A stretch of DNA of 64,000 bases from Bifidobacterium tibiigranuli (GTDB taxonomy: Bacteria > Actinomycetota > Actinomycetes > Actinomycetales > Bifidobacteriaceae), in NCBI RefSeq assembly GCF_009371885.1, contig NZ_QLZA01000012.1:1-64000 (forward strand). Direction: 5' to 3'. The notes under the pieces are model-generated. The model was not told the DNA's origin. It worked only from the letters and a program-made list of their open reading frames with translations, and ran no database searches. This document shows positions 11,676 to 21,855 of this stretch, in pieces. The stretch's first letter is position 1. Each line of letters begins with the position of its first letter. The position numbers and the translations under genes were made by a program.

Positions 11676-12598
11676 ACGCATTCATCGAGAATGGCGCGCC
11701 GGTCATCGTGCAAGGCATGACCGGTCATCAGGGCATGACGCACACCGCGCGCATGCTTATCGCCGGCACGAATATCGTCGGCGGAGTCAACCCGCGCAAG
11801 GCCGGCACCACGGTCGCTTTCACGACAAACACCGATGCCGAGCAGGTCGAAATACCTGTGTACGCATCCTGCGCTGACGCGATCGAGGCCACCGGGGCCA
11901 AGGCGAGCGTGGTCTTCGTGCCGCCGAAATTTGCCAAGGACGCGGTCGTTGAGGCGATTGAGGCCGGCATCGGGCTTATTGTGGTCATCACCGAAGGCAT
12001 CCCCGTGGCGGATACCGCCTACTTCGTCGAATTGGCGCTACGCAAGGGCGTGCGCGTCGTCGGCCCCAACTGCCCTGGGCTGGCTACCTTCGCCAAGGAC
12101 CCTGCGCAGCACGGCGTGAACATCGGCATCATTCCCGATGGCATCGTGAAGCGCGGCCCGCTGGGGCTGGTCTCCAAGTCGGGCACGCTTACCTACCAGC
12201 TTATGGGCGAGCTCGCTGACATCGGCTTCACCGCATGCCTCGGTGCCGGGGGAGACCCCATCGTCGGCACGACGCTGCAGGAGGCTTTGGCAGCCTTCGA
12301 GCAGGATGAGGACACGAAGGCCGTAGTGATGATCGGCGAGATCGGCGGCAACGCCGAACAGGACGCCGCTGCCTGGGCCGCAAAGCATATGAGCAAACCC
12401 GTTGTGGCATATATCGCGGGCTTCACCGCCCCCGAAGGCAGGCAGATGGGCCACGCTGGCGCCATCGTCTCCGGCGGCAAGGGAACCGCTCAGGACAAGA
12501 AGGACGCGCTTGAAGCCGTAGGCATCCCCGTCGGCAGAACGCCGGGGCAGACCGCGCAGATCATGCGTGAGACATTGGCTGCGCGCTCCCTGGTATGA
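11672..12598 (+). CDS. sucD: Succinate--CoA ligase subunit alpha
   Basis: 308 aa, CoA-binding partner of SucC. The CoA-binding N-terminus contains [18 protein letters not shown], and the phosphorylatable histidine lies in [15 protein letters not shown] near residue 250. The ATG overlaps the sucC stop and the TGA overlaps the start of the next gene (ATGA on both sides), indicating tight translational coupling across three genes. Confidence 0.96.
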   Translation: MNAFIENGAPVIVQGMTGHQGMTHTARMLIAGTNIVGGVNPRKAGTTVAFTTNTDAEQVEIPVYASCADAIEATGAKASVVFVPPKFAKDAVVEAIEAGIGLIVVITEGIPVADTAYFVELALRKGVRVVGPNCPGLATFAKDPAQHGVNIGIIPDGIVKRGPLGLVSKSGTLTYQLMGELADIGFTACLGAGGDPIVGTTLQEALAAFEQDEDTKAVVMIGEIGGNAEQDAAAWAAKHMSKPVVAYIAGFTAPEGRQMGHAGAIVSGGKGTAQDKKDALEAVGIPVGRTPGQTAQIMRETLAARSLV

Positions 12599-14112
12599 GG
12601 ATACGTCCCAGGCAGTGGCTGAACGGGGCCGGCGCGGCGCTGGCCTCCATCGCCATATACTCCATTTCCTTGGGGTTTTTCATGGCGCTGACGCTGCTTG
12701 TCATCTCAATGGAGGAGGGCGGCGACAATCTCTCGCAGCTCTCGATTCCATTGGGCGAGGCTATTGTGCTGCTCAGCCAAGGCGTGGGATTCCAGGCCGG
12801 CGCCATCAAACTGACGATTATCCCGCTGCTGCTGACCATACTGCTCATCGCCCTCATTCGCTCGCTGACGCTCAGGTTCGGCTGCTCCTCATGGGAGGCG
12901 TATATTGCCGGGGCGATCTCGTGGATGGTGCTGAACGCGATACTCGCACAAGGCGTCACCGTGGGTCTGCTCGATTCGCTGTGGCTTATCTGCTTGAAGA
13001 CGCTGCTGGTATTCACCGTGGGCTTCGTCGGCGCGGCGCTGCCCGCCTCCGGAGCATGGGATAGATTCGTCACCGCTTTTCGCGCGCATACCTCCGCGCC
13101 GCTGCGCACTGCACTGAGCACAGGAGTGTTCATCGGGGGAGTGCTTATCGCCTGCTACATGCTGGCTGGCGTGATCGTAACCATAGTGTGGATAGTGCGC
13201 GGGCACGGGGCGATGCTTCACCTGTTTGATCTCACCGGCATGCAGTCCGGCTCGAAGATACTCACGACCATATGCTCGCTGGCGTGGCTGCCGAATCTCT
13301 GCATTTGGGCGATAGCCTGGTTGTTTGGCTCAAGCTTCTTCATCGGTGACCTGGCTACGTTCAACCTGTGGACCGGGAGCGCGGTCGGGTTGCCGCCGCT
13401 GCCTGTGTTCGCGCTGCTGCCGGAGCCGGTCGCCAATGCGACCTGGCGCATCGTGCTGATGTCCATTCCGCTGGCGCTAGGCTTCATCATCGGAGCTCTT
13501 GCGCTGGTGTTGAGGCGCGGTTTCGCCATCAGATTCATTGACATGGATGATGCGCATGGCGATGCTGAGCGCATCGAAGGCGAGCAGAACGAGCAGGAAC
13601 AGGACGAACAGTACGGCAACGGACGCGATCTGCGCAACACCATCGTCCGTTTCGCCTGCGCCGCCGGAAGTTTCTGCCTAGCCAGCGTGATTGTGGCACT
13701 GGGCATGACGCTGCTGTTCCTGCTCTCGAACGGGGCACTGGGCCATCAGTGTCTTGCTCGTGTTGGTGTCGATGTGGCGGCATCCACGCAGGCCGCCAGT
13801 CGGCCGGGAGCGCTGGGACTGTTCGCTGCCTGGCTGATCATGCTCATCGTCGTATCCGGCGTATTCGCCGTGCGCACAGCCCTAGCCCGCCGCCGAACGC
13901 GGCTCGCAGCGGTGGGCAAGGCAACGGACGACGCAGGCGCTGCCCCGACTTCTGGCGACAGCGACAGCGTCAACGGCGATGCCAGCGACAGCGGCACACC
14001 CACCGACGCACCATCAACTCGTGTCATCAGCTCGATGACCAAACCCAAGGAGGACCATGATGACGACAACACATCGACCGATACGACGGGCTCTGGTATC
14101 CGTCTTCCATAA
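12595..14112 (+). CDS. DUF6350 polytopic membrane protein, PerM (Rv0955)-like
   Basis: 505 aa with roughly nine or ten hydrophobic helices in residues 10-430 and a hydrophilic Ser/Asp/Gly-rich C-terminal tail. Position between sucD and a purine gene matches Mycobacterium perM (Rv0955, between sucCD and purN-purH), a membrane protein implicated in persistence and division. A charged cytoplasmic loop rich in Glu and Gln ([10 protein letters not shown], about residue 325) interrupts the helices. Its start overlaps sucD, and its last 56 bp overlap purH. Function is unproven; the family call rests on topology plus synteny. Confidence 0.75.
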   Translation: MRIRPRQWLNGAGAALASIAIYSISLGFFMALTLLVISMEEGGDNLSQLSIPLGEAIVLLSQGVGFQAGAIKLTIIPLLLTILLIALIRSLTLRFGCSSWEAYIAGAISWMVLNAILAQGVTVGLLDSLWLICLKTLLVFTVGFVGAALPASGAWDRFVTAFRAHTSAPLRTALSTGVFIGGVLIACYMLAGVIVTIVWIVRGHGAMLHLFDLTGMQSGSKILTTICSLAWLPNLCIWAIAWLFGSSFFIGDLATFNLWTGSAVGLPPLPVFALLPEPVANATWRIVLMSIPLALGFIIGALALVLRRGFAIRFIDMDDAHGDAERIEGEQNEQEQDEQYGNGRDLRNTIVRFACAAGSFCLASVIVALGMTLLFLLSNGALGHQCLARVGVDVAASTQAASRPGALGLFAAWLIMLIVVSGVFAVRTALARRRTRLAAVGKATDDAGAAPTSGDSDSVNGDASDSGTPTDAPSTRVISSMTKPKEDHDDDNTSTDTTGSGIRLP

Positions 14113-15727
14113 GGAAGGCCTGGAAACGCTGGCTCAGGCCTTCGTCGTGGCGGGAACCGAAGTGGTCTCCACCGGCTCCACGGCCAAAACGCTTGCGGCA
14201 CTGGGCGTCAACGTCACCGAGGTAAGCGAAGTCACCGGCTTCCCTGAAAGCCTCGATGGCCGAGTCAAGACACTCGACCCGCATATCCACGCCGGCATCC
14301 TCGCCGACATGACCAACCCCGATCACGTCGCGCAGCTTGAGCAGCTCGGCATCGCGGCCTTCGATCTGGTCGTCGTGAATCTGTATCCCTTCGCCGACAC
14401 TGTGCGTTCGGGTGCGAACGAGGCCGACACCATCGAGAAGATCGATATCGGCGGGCCTTCTATGGTACGCGGAGCGGCCAAGAACAGCGCTTCCGTCGCC
14501 GTCATCACCGATCCTGCGGATTACGCGCTGGTCGCGCAGCGGGTCGCGGACGGCCAAGGATTCGGCTTGGAGGAGCGCCGCTGGCTTGCGGCCAAGGCCT
14601 TCGCCCACACCGCAGCCTACGATGCGACAATCACGGAATGGACATCCCAGCGCTGGATCAAGCCGGCCAGCGTATCGCCGGTGTCGGAAATCAACGACAC
14701 TGAGACGGCTGAGGCTGCGGCTACGACTGACGGCGCGGACGCAATCGATGAGAAGCTCATGCCGGCGACGCTTACGCGCACCTGGGACCGGGCGCATGTG
14801 CTGCGCTACGGCGAGAACCCGCATCAGCAGGCCTCGCTGTATCTCGATCCGCTCGATCAGGTCGGCTTCGCGCATGCGGTCCAGCTCGGCGGCAAGCCGA
14901 TGAGCTACAACAACTATGTCGATGCCGACGCCGCTTGGCGCACAGTATGGGACTTCGCGCCGCGCATCGCCGTGGCCGTCACCAAGCACAATAATCCCTG
15001 CGGTCTGGCATTGGGCGAGACCGTCGCCGAGGCGCATCGCAAGGCGCACGCCTGCGACCCGATGAGCGCTTACGGCGGGGTCATCGCCGCCAACGCGACC
15101 GTCACGCTGGACATGGCGAACAGCGTGCGGCCGATTTTCACCGAAGTCATCGTCGCGCCGGATTACGAGCCGGAGGCGCTGGAACTCCTGCAGACCAAGA
15201 AGAAGAATCTGCGCATTCTGAAAGTCGCTGAGCCGCCGCATGCGCGCACCCAGATGCGTGCCATCGATGGCGGCGTATTGGTGCAGACCACCGACTTGAT
15301 CGATGCCGAAGGCGACAACCCGTCTAACTGGCGTTTGGTCGCCGGAGAGGCTGCGGACGAGCAGACGATGCGCGATCTGGCATTCGCATGGCGTTCGATA
15401 CGCTGCGTGAAGTCGAATGCGATTCTGCTCGCGCACGATGAGGCCACAGTCGGCATCGGCATGGGGCAGGTCAACCGGGTCGACTCGTGCGATCTTGCGG
15501 TGCGCCGGGCCAACACGCTGGCCGGCAACGCGAACCGTGCCACCGGCTCGGTCGCTGCGTCCGACGCCTACTTCCCGTTTGCCGATGGCGCCCAGAAGCT
15601 CATCGATGCCGGGGTCAGGGCCATTGTGCAGCCTGGTGGCTCCATCCGTGACGAGGAAGTGTTCGCCGCCGCCCGCGCGGCGAATGAGACGATGTATGTC
15701 ACCGGCACCCGCCACTTCTTCCACTGA
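14057..15727 (+). CDS. purH: Bifunctional AICAR transformylase / IMP cyclohydrolase
   Basis: 556 aa, final two steps of IMP synthesis. The N-terminal MGS-like cyclohydrolase domain starts [18 protein letters not shown]. The transformylase domain has KHNNPCG, the catalytic Lys-His block, and [13 protein letters not shown]. The RBS AAGGAGG sits inside the upstream membrane protein gene. ATG at 14057 or 14060 are both usable. Confidence 0.96.
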   Translation: MMTTTHRPIRRALVSVFHKEGLETLAQAFVVAGTEVVSTGSTAKTLAALGVNVTEVSEVTGFPESLDGRVKTLDPHIHAGILADMTNPDHVAQLEQLGIAAFDLVVVNLYPFADTVRSGANEADTIEKIDIGGPSMVRGAAKNSASVAVITDPADYALVAQRVADGQGFGLEERRWLAAKAFAHTAAYDATITEWTSQRWIKPASVSPVSEINDTETAEAAATTDGADAIDEKLMPATLTRTWDRAHVLRYGENPHQQASLYLDPLDQVGFAHAVQLGGKPMSYNNYVDADAAWRTVWDFAPRIAVAVTKHNNPCGLALGETVAEAHRKAHACDPMSAYGGVIAANATVTLDMANSVRPIFTEVIVAPDYEPEALELLQTKKKNLRILKVAEPPHARTQMRAIDGGVLVQTTDLIDAEGDNPSNWRLVAGEAADEQTMRDLAFAWRSIRCVKSNAILLAHDEATVGIGMGQVNRVDSCDLAVRRANTLAGNANRATGSVAASDAYFPFADGAQKLIDAGVRAIVQPGGSIRDEEVFAAARAANETMYVTGTRHFFH

Positions 15728-15782
15728 GCGGCACAGGTTACTAAAGACGCTATAGATGCTATAGACGCAAGGAGCATTCACC

Positions 15783-16070
15783 ATGAGCGGCAAGCACCCC
15801 CAGGTCTCGGAGGACCACGAAGGCAAGCCCGCCTTCGAATGGGCGGTTGCCGCCGCCGTGGCGCTCAGCGCCGTATGTGCACTGCTTGGATACATGATGG
15901 CCGCCACAGCGGTTCTCGCTATGACGGCCATCATCACCGGATCACTCCGGTTGGTGCTGCGCGAACGCAGCCCGTGGAAGGTGCGTTCAGTTGGCTTCGA
16001 TTCCTTCATTGGCATTGCCCTGGGAATCGGCCTGATCGTCACGTACATCAGCATCAGACTGCTCTACTGA
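15783..16070 (+). CDS. DUF3017-type small membrane protein
   Basis: 95 aa with a short polar start and then hydrophobic segments at about residues 20-58 and 75-95 separated by a basic turn (RERSPWKVRSVGFD). It resembles the DUF3017 family found after purH or folD in actinobacteria. AAGGAG precedes the ATG. Its last 84 bp overlap the convergent aquaporin gene tail to tail. No function is known. Confidence 0.65.
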   Translation: MSGKHPQVSEDHEGKPAFEWAVAAAVALSAVCALLGYMMAATAVLAMTAIITGSLRLVLRERSPWKVRSVGFDSFIGIALGIGLIVTYISIRLLY

Positions 16071-17036
16071 GCCCTCGTCGGCGGCTGCGGCTGCATCGGC
16101 CTGAACCGCTTCGGGTTCAGTAACAGCGGCAACGGCAGTAGTCGCAGCGCTTTTGGCGAACAGCTCCTGCGCGACCATGACGAGCGCGACCAGCGCGGCT
16201 GCAAGCACCGGCACAATCCAGAACACCCAGAGCTGCTGCAGCGGCTCCTGCGTCAGTCCCTGATTCTGCGCGAAGATAGCAACGCCGGTAGCGCGAGCCG
16301 GGTTGAGCGCCGCCCCGGTGACCGGATAGGTGAACGCAGCGCCCGCGCCGTAGGCAAGGCCCATGGCCCAAGGCTGATGGGACGTGCCCTTGCCGTCCTT
16401 GCCAAGCGTCGACATGGCCGCGGCGACGATCAGCACGCCGGCGATGACCTCGACAAGAATCGCCAGAGTGATGCTGAAGCTCACTCCGGCACCCTTGAGC
16501 GCAGTGGAGGAAACCGAACCGGATTCGAAGCCGTTGGCAGCATACGTGAACCACAGCTTGACCGGCAGGCTTTGCGAGACCGGGAGCACGCTTTTGAACA
16601 CCGCGCCCGCCGCGATGCCGCCCAGCACCTGGGCGATGATGTAGAGCAGACCGTCGAGCAACTGGGTCTTCGAGGTCAGCATGGCCGCGATGGTGACGGC
16701 GGGATTGAAATGCCCGACGGAGATGCGTCCAAGAACGAACGTCACGATGGCATAGACCAGGCCTGTCGCGACGGCGATGAACGCCAGATTGGCGCCATAC
16801 AGCGCGGCGGAAAGCGCATACGCCAGATAGATCACAATGAAGATCAGGAAGCTGCCCAGCAGCTCCGCTGCCACGCGCAGCCACAGATTGGCTGTTGCGC
16901 TGATGGCCGGCGTAGCATTCGCCGTGTTCAGATTCGAGGCTGCGTCGTCATAAGTCGTAGCCTGCGCTGCATCCTGTGATGCGACTCCTTCCTCGCTGCT
17001 CGGCGCGATGCCGTTTTCCGATTCGAATTGAGTCAT
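15987..17036 (-). CDS. Aquaporin / glycerol facilitator family channel (MIP)
   Basis: 349 aa. Six transmembrane helices lie between about residues 50 and 300, with the two half-helix signatures GHFNPAVTIAAML and ALNPARATG (both NPA boxes intact). Both ends carry long acidic Ala/Glu/Asp-rich extensions, unusual for a minimal aquaporin. Water versus glycerol selectivity cannot be decided by eye. The ATG at 17034-17036 is preceded by GTAC/GTTGA repeats. It is divergent from the pseudouridine synthase. Confidence 0.9.
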   Translation of the reverse strand: MTQFESENGIAPSSEEGVASQDAAQATTYDDAASNLNTANATPAISATANLWLRVAAELLGSFLIFIVIYLAYALSAALYGANLAFIAVATGLVYAIVTFVLGRISVGHFNPAVTIAAMLTSKTQLLDGLLYIIAQVLGGIAAGAVFKSVLPVSQSLPVKLWFTYAANGFESGSVSSTALKGAGVSFSITLAILVEVIAGVLIVAAAMSTLGKDGKGTSHQPWAMGLAYGAGAAFTYPVTGAALNPARATGVAIFAQNQGLTQEPLQQLWVFWIVPVLAAALVALVMVAQELFAKSAATTAVAAVTEPEAVQADAAAAADEGSVEQSDADVRDDQADSQGNANEGIEAN

Positions 17037-17047
17037 GATATTCCTTC

Positions 17048-17112
17048 GTACCTCAACTATGTACACTCTGTACTTCAACGATGTACTTTCAACGTTGCGG
17101 GCCGATGCCCGC
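17048..17112 (-). promoter_or_regulatory. Direct repeats and hairpin upstream of the aquaporin gene
   Basis: On the plus strand GTACCTCAAC (17048-17057), GTACTTCAAC (17070-17079) and GTACTTTCAAC (17083-17093) repeat, the last merging with the palindrome CAACGTTG. A stem GCGGGC/GCCCGC (17097-17112, 4-nt loop) follows. On the minus strand this lies just upstream of the aquaporin ATG, suggesting an operator array plus a leader hairpin. Confidence 0.5.
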
Positions 17113-17276
17113 CGGACGACTGTCATAGTACCAGCATCTCCGGTGTGTTTCCTTATTATGGGTTATACTGGAAAGGTTGCGACCGCCCGAATGCTGAACT
17201 GCAATCGCTGGCGGCGTCGAAATCATACGAATACGGCGGTGCGAGTGCGCTGCCGACTGGCCACGTTGGGAGAACG

Positions 17277-18050
17277 ATGCCAAACGCATATTCACGCGCC
17301 GAAAAGGCGCATACCACTGATAATGAAGGAATCCGGCTGCAGAAGCTGCTCGCGCAGGCTGGATTCGGTTCCCGCCGCAAATGCGAGGAGATCATCACCG
17401 AAGGCCGTGTCGAGGTCGATGGTGAACTGGTAACCGAGCTCGGCACCCGTGTAGACCCGGCGCATCAGCAGATTCGCGTCGACGGCTCGCGCGTGCGCAT
17501 CGACGGGCGGCATATCACGCTGGCGCTCAACAAGCCCAAGAAGGTGCTCAGCACTATGGACGACCCGAAGGGGCGCTTCACTCTGAGCGACATCGTGGGC
17601 GACAAGTACGAGCGCATCTTCCACATGGGGCGGCTGGATTACGACTCCGAAGGCCTGATTCTCATGACCAACGACGGCGAGCTGAGCCAGCACGTCATGC
17701 ACCCCAAGTATGAGGTGGAGAAGACCTATATTGCCACGCTGGAAGGCAAGATCGGCGGCAATGTGTGCCGGCGGCTCGTCTCGCAGGGCGTGCAGCTCGA
17801 TGACGGGCTGATCAAGCTCGACCATTGCGCCATCATCGACGGCAGCCGCGAATCGACCATCGTCAAGGTGGTGCTGCATTCGGGCAAGAACCGCATCGTG
17901 CGCCGCATCTTCGGCGCGATTGGCTTCCCGGTCAAGCGCCTGGTGCGCACGCAGATCGGCCCGATCAAGCTCGGCGACTTGAAGCCCGGAACCTACCGCG
18001 TGCTTTCGCAGCCCGAGGTGCGCTCCCTGTCCAAGGAGGTGGGTCTGTGA
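17277..18050 (+). CDS. rluB: 23S rRNA pseudouridine synthase, RsuA/RluB family
   Basis: 257 aa. The N-terminal S4 RNA-binding domain ([20 protein letters not shown]) is followed by the RsuA/RluB/RluE catalytic domain with the Asp-containing motif [19 protein letters not shown], and the C-terminal [20 protein letters not shown] block. The ATG at 17277 has GGGAGA 5 bp upstream. The order pseudouridine synthase-cmk-der is conserved in many Gram-positives. The final bases overlap the cmk-der GTG start. Confidence 0.9.
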   Translation: MPNAYSRAEKAHTTDNEGIRLQKLLAQAGFGSRRKCEEIITEGRVEVDGELVTELGTRVDPAHQQIRVDGSRVRIDGRHITLALNKPKKVLSTMDDPKGRFTLSDIVGDKYERIFHMGRLDYDSEGLILMTNDGELSQHVMHPKYEVEKTYIATLEGKIGGNVCRRLVSQGVQLDDGLIKLDHCAIIDGSRESTIVKVVLHSGKNRIVRRIFGAIGFPVKRLVRTQIGPIKLGDLKPGTYRVLSQPEVRSLSKEVGL

Positions 18051-20176
18051 TTCGCGTAGCCATTGACGGCCCCGCAGGCGTGGGCAAATCCTCGACCTCA
18101 CGGGCCTTGGCGAGCTATTTCTCGTTCGCCTATCTCGACACCGGCGCGATGTACCGCGCCTGCGCCTGGTGGTGCCTGCAGCAAGGCATCGATCTTGACG
18201 CCGAGCAGGTCGACGAGCAGACGATTACGCAGACGGTGGGGGACTTCTTCACCGAAGACCACTTCGATCTGAGTGTCGACCCGGAGGATCCCAAGGTCTT
18301 CGCCGATGGCGTCGACATCAGCGAGGAGATTCGCTCCTCCGAGGTCTCTTCGCATGTCTCGGTGGTGTCAAGCATCATCCCCGTGCGTCACGTGCTTATC
18401 GCCGCGCAGCGCGCGTTCATCGAGCGTGAGGCCTTGGCCGAGTCATATTCGAAGGGCGCTGGCGTCGTTGCCGAAGGGCGCGACATCACAACGGTGGTAT
18501 CTCCTGACGCGGAGGTGCGCGTGCTGCTCACCGCACGCGAAGAGGTGCGTCAGGCGCGTCGCACCGGCCAGAGCGTGCAGGGCGTCGGTGCGGAGAACGT
18601 CGCTGCCCGAGACAAGGCGGATGCGCAGGTTACAAGCTTCCTGACCGCCGCCGAAGGCGTGAGTACGCTCGACAATTCCGATCTGACCTTCGAGCAGACG
18701 CTGGATGCGCTGATTGCGTTGGTCGAGCAGGCCATCGAAGAGCAGGAATATCACCAGTATGCCGCGAATCTCGAAGGCTATGAGCTTGACGACGAGGACC
18801 AATCGCTGCTGGCTGCCGACCGCGATGCGGGAGCCGGCAACCAAGCCGGTCCCAAGCCCGTGGGCGTACTGGCCGTGGTCGGGCGACCCAACGTCGGCAA
18901 ATCCACGCTGGTCAACCGTATTCTCGGCCGCCGCGTCGCCGTCGTAGAGGATACGCCTGGCGTGACCCGCGACCGCGTGAGCTATGACGCCGAATGGGCC
19001 GGCAACGATTTCAAGCTGGTCGACACCGGCGGCTGGGAAGCCGACGTCGAAGGCATCGAATCGGCTATCGCCTCGCAGGCGCAGGTCGCGGTGCAGCTCA
19101 GCGATGCTGTCGTCTTCGTGGTCGATGCGCAGGTTGGCCTGACTGACACCGACCAGCGCATCGTGAAGCTGCTGCGCGACTCGGGCAAGCCCGTGGTGCT
19201 GGCCGTCAACAAAATCGACGATGCCGACGGCGAATACATGGCCGCCGAGTTCTGGAAGCTCGGCATGGGAGAGCCGTACGCGATTTCGGCCATGCACGGC
19301 CGTGGCGTCGGCGATCTGCTTGATGTGGCTATCGCTGCGCTCAAGAAGGCCGACAAGACCTCTGGATTCCTCACTCCCAGCAATCTGCGGCGTGTGGCTT
19401 TGGTAGGCCGTCCGAACGTGGGCAAATCCTCGCTGCTCAACCAGTTGGCGCAACAGGAGCGTGCGGTCGTCAACGAGCTGGCCGGCACGACCCGCGATCC
19501 GATTGACGAGGTTGTCGACATCGACGGCGAGGACTGGCTGTTCATCGACACTGCCGGCATCAAACGGCGCGCGCACAAGCTTTCGGGCGCGGAATACTAT
19601 TCCTCGCTGCGCACGCAGGCGGCCATCGAACGCAGCGAGCTGGCCTTGGTGCTGTTCGACGCCTCGCAGCCCATCGCCGATCAGGACCTCAAGGTCATGA
19701 GCCAGGCTGTGGACGCCGGACGCGCAATCGTGCTGGTGTTCAACAAATGGGATGTGCTCGACGAATTCGACCGACAGCGCCTCGAACGGCTCTGGAACAC
19801 GGAATTCGAACGAGTCACCTGGGCCGAGCGGGTCAATCTCTCCGCGAAAACTGGCTGGCATTCCAACCGGCTGGCCAAGGCCATGCGCACCGCGCTCGAA
19901 TCATGGGACAAGCGCATCCCCACCGGCAAGCTCAACGCCTTCCTCGGCCGTATCCAGTCCGCACATCCGCACCCGCTGCGCGGTGGCAAACAGGCCCGCG
20001 TCCTCTTCGCCACGCAGGCCTCGACACGCCCGCCGCGCTTCGTGATCTTCGCCACCGGATTCCTCGAGCACGGCTACCGCCGCTTCATCGAACGTTCACT
20101 GCGCGAAGAGTTCGGGTTCCAAGGCACGCCGATTCAGATCTCCGTGCACATCCGAGAGAAGCGCAAGCGCAAGTAG
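18047..20176 (+). CDS. cmk-der: Bifunctional cytidylate kinase / GTPase Der fusion
   Basis: 709 aa. Residues 1-235 are cytidylate kinase with the P-loop GPAGVGKSS and the [10 protein letters not shown] nucleoside site. After a linker, Der (EngA) contributes two G domains ([16 protein letters not shown] and [15 protein letters not shown], each with DTPG/DTAG and NKxD motifs: NKID, NKWD) and the KH-like C-terminus. The frame is uninterrupted through the junction near 18840, so the fusion is real in the sequence. Such fusions are known in Bifidobacterium. It makes CDP/dCDP and assists 50S assembly. GTG start, with AAGGAGG upstream. Confidence 0.95.
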   Translation: MIRVAIDGPAGVGKSSTSRALASYFSFAYLDTGAMYRACAWWCLQQGIDLDAEQVDEQTITQTVGDFFTEDHFDLSVDPEDPKVFADGVDISEEIRSSEVSSHVSVVSSIIPVRHVLIAAQRAFIEREALAESYSKGAGVVAEGRDITTVVSPDAEVRVLLTAREEVRQARRTGQSVQGVGAENVAARDKADAQVTSFLTAAEGVSTLDNSDLTFEQTLDALIALVEQAIEEQEYHQYAANLEGYELDDEDQSLLAADRDAGAGNQAGPKPVGVLAVVGRPNVGKSTLVNRILGRRVAVVEDTPGVTRDRVSYDAEWAGNDFKLVDTGGWEADVEGIESAIASQAQVAVQLSDAVVFVVDAQVGLTDTDQRIVKLLRDSGKPVVLAVNKIDDADGEYMAAEFWKLGMGEPYAISAMHGRGVGDLLDVAIAALKKADKTSGFLTPSNLRRVALVGRPNVGKSSLLNQLAQQERAVVNELAGTTRDPIDEVVDIDGEDWLFIDTAGIKRRAHKLSGAEYYSSLRTQAAIERSELALVLFDASQPIADQDLKVMSQAVDAGRAIVLVFNKWDVLDEFDRQRLERLWNTEFERVTWAERVNLSAKTGWHSNRLAKAMRTALESWDKRIPTGKLNAFLGRIQSAHPHPLRGGKQARVLFATQASTRPPRFVIFATGFLEHGYRRFIERSLREEFGFQGTPIQISVHIREKRKRK

Positions 20177-20285
20177 GTCTCCAAGTAAGTCTTCTCTGAT
20201 TTGCTTGGTGAGACAAGTTTGAGAGTTGTGTTGTCGCTGAATCGCCGCAGCTCGACTTAACTGGTTGCACCGTTCGCATTATTAT

Positions 20286-20327
20286 GTTGTGGCTGCCATC
20301 GCGATAAACTGCGATGGCAGCCACAAC
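20286..20327. terminator. 17-bp perfect hairpin between convergent cmk-der and higA
   Basis: GTTGTGGCTGCCATCGC at 20286-20302 and its complement at 20311-20327 with the loop GATAAACT. It lies 109 bp past cmk-der and 54 bp past the antitoxin gene, fitting a bidirectional terminator. No U-tract is present on either side. Confidence 0.7.
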
Positions 20328-20380
20328 ACTGTGCAGAATTTGTAGCAGATACAGACTCTATATCAGGTTTACTGGTCTGG

Positions 20381-20707
20381 CTATGCAACAAGCGAGGAAA
20401 TATTGCCCAAATCTTTCGGATCAAATGAAAGCACGTCGTAGTCCCGCTGTAGATCCATCCAGAACTCCGGCGTGGTCGCCAATGCCTTGGAAAGCCGATA
20501 TGCCATGACCGTCGTAATATGGCGCCTGCCATGAATGATGTCGCCTATCGCCGTTTCGCTCACGCCTATGGTCTTCGCCAATCGATAATTGCTGATGCCC
20601 AACGGCTCAAGGAACTCTTCCTTGAGTATTTCTCCCGGCGTGCTGAGATAGGTTGCGGCTGCGCCAGCCTGAGAATATTCAGTCGTGGTAATCGTCGGAA
20701 TAGACAT
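20381..20707 (-). CDS. higA: HigA/VapI-type XRE antitoxin, no partner toxin seen
   Basis: 108 aa with the HigA layout: PGEILKEEFLEPLGISNYRL, then a helix-turn-helix (AKTIGVSETAIGDIIHGRR) and the VMAYRLSKALATTPEFWMDL tail. HigA normally represses its own operon and neutralises HigB. GGAGG precedes the ATG. Only a promoter-sized gap and tRNA-Pro lie upstream and a terminator-like hairpin downstream, so no higB is adjacent. It may be an orphan regulator or the remnant of a toxin-antitoxin pair. Confidence 0.85.
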   Translation of the reverse strand: MSIPTITTTEYSQAGAAATYLSTPGEILKEEFLEPLGISNYRLAKTIGVSETAIGDIIHGRRHITTVMAYRLSKALATTPEFWMDLQRDYDVLSFDPKDLGNISSLVA

Positions 20708-20775
20708 TATAAGCCTCCTACTCAGTATTACTGGACACGTTAGCAATATTAAGCACGAGTAATGAATTTTCGACA

Positions 20776-20815
20776 CTGACCTTTGGGCAACACGCTACGT
20801 GTCGACCAAAGTCAG
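20776..20815. repeat. Imperfect inverted repeat between higA and tRNA-Pro
   Basis: Arms CTGAC(C)TTTGG and CCAAAGTCAG enclose a second small stem ACACG/CGTGT. It sits between the divergent HigA gene and tRNA-Pro and could be a HigA operator or an upstream terminator. Confidence 0.45.
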
Positions 20816-20855
20816 AGGATGTGGTAAATTATCTCCTTGGTGTTCAAACACCGTT

Positions 20856-20929
20856 CGGGCCGTAGCGCAGTTTGGTAGCGCACCTGACTGGGGGTCAGGG
20901 GGTCGCGAGTTCAAATCTCGCCGGCCCGA
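20856..20929 (+). tRNA. tRNA-Pro(GGG)
   Basis: 74-nt cloverleaf. The acceptor stem CGGGCCG pairs with CGGCCCG, and the discriminator is A. The D arm is GCGC-AGTTTGGTA-GCGC. The anticodon stem CCTGA/TCAGG holds the loop CTGGGGG with anticodon GGG at 20890-20892. The T arm GCGAG/CTCGC has loop TTCAAAT. CCA is not encoded. It marks the left part of a lower-GC accessory stretch, but no duplicated tRNA 3' end was seen downstream. Confidence 0.95.
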
Positions 20930-21134
20930 CAATTGCTGCGGAAGCTACACCTTTTCATTAAATTATTGATTGGGCATTACGTCGGAGCTACTGCTCCACA
21001 AGCCTACAAGGCATTTCACAAGTCTTAAATCTGGATAGAGTCATACTCTCGATATGTGATGCATGTTTAGCGTTCTGTCGTTTCCGAATCTATCAAAGTG
21101 TTTCATCTGTCATAGCCTTTCCCGACAATTGAGT

Positions 21135-21743
21135 ATGCCCAACGTTAGGACCTACTCAGATGCGAAACTTGCCGACGCAGTAAAACGTTCTCACTCTTGG
21201 CGCGGAGTACTTCGTGAACTCGGTCTAAAAGGAACATCTGGGCGTTCAATTATTTCGGTTCGAAACCGAGCAACCGCACTCGGACTCGACCTCCCACTGT
21301 TGGACGAAAGCGTTCCCAAGCTCAAAACTTCAACACAGAGATCATACCGAGATCCTGCGGATGGCTGTAACATTTCAATCAATAACCTCAGCAAGGCAGC
21401 CGCATCAATCGCTGCTTCTTGGTATCAACTTGCCGGATTCGATGTTTCGTTACCTCTCGAACCCGTTAGATTCGATCTTATCGTTACGCATGCTGCAACA
21501 GTATGTCGTGTACAAGTGAAGAGCACAATTACGAAGGAGAGAGGTTCTTGGAAAGTCTTCATATCTTCCACTAGTGGTGGGAGAACTTCATACTCGCCAT
21601 CCGAGATTGATGAATTCTTCATTGTCGACGGCGATTTTCAGCTGTATCGGATTCCTCTTCGGGAAGTTTCCGGTAAAAAGGCTCTCTCCTTGAATTGCTA
21701 CCTTCATTTCCAGGTATCGATGGTGCCCCTCACTGCAGACTAG
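21135..21743 (+). CDS. PD-(D/E)xK (PDDEXK_5-like) putative endonuclease
   Basis: 202 aa. The N-terminal part (KLADAVKRSHSWRGVLRELG) matches the helical DNA-binding module found before HNH and PDDEXK nucleases. The C-terminal part (about residues 95-202) has the layout of group I intron-associated PD-(D/E)xK endonucleases: a GF-(x)n-P stretch, then RFDLIV and RVQVKST, giving D...QxK. ATG at 21135 preferred; an upstream ATG at 21063 would add 24 residues. Base composition is visibly AT-richer than neighbours, suggesting transfer. No intron, methylase or recombinase is adjacent, so its role is unknown. Confidence 0.65.
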   Translation: MPNVRTYSDAKLADAVKRSHSWRGVLRELGLKGTSGRSIISVRNRATALGLDLPLLDESVPKLKTSTQRSYRDPADGCNISINNLSKAAASIAASWYQLAGFDVSLPLEPVRFDLIVTHAATVCRVQVKSTITKERGSWKVFISSTSGGRTSYSPSEIDEFFIVDGDFQLYRIPLREVSGKKALSLNCYLHFQVSMVPLTAD

Positions 21744-21853
21744 TGACATTCTGCAACCATATGCAGCAGTTCAGGCAAAGTGGGCGGATCAACCGCCGCG
21801 AAGTTGAGGAAATTGAGCACGAGACGCTTCTGCAGCTCCTCGAATTCCTGTTG
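21740..21853 (-). pseudogene. Start-less open frame, possible gene remnant
   Basis: The minus strand reads LNQQEFEELQKRLVLNFLNF, then AAVDPPTLPELLHMVAECH and a stop. The composition looks like a real helical protein, but no ATG, GTG or TTG opens the frame after an in-frame stop. It overlaps the end of the convergent endonuclease gene by 4 bp and lies right after the frameshifted gene at 21856-22309, so it may be a trailing piece of the same degraded locus. Confidence 0.35.
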
Positions 21854-21855
21854 GT

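Noticed and set aside
14027..16054. 675-aa open frame antisense to purH
   Set aside because: Codon-position shadow of purH and DUF3017; low-complexity Arg/Gly/Val-rich product without motifs.
16377..16979. 200-aa plus-strand frame within the aquaporin gene
   Set aside because: Aquaporin NPA boxes confirm the minus strand; the plus frame is compositional.
18443..19861. 472-aa minus-strand frame across cmk-der
   Set aside because: Shadow of the Der domains; no RBS or domain.
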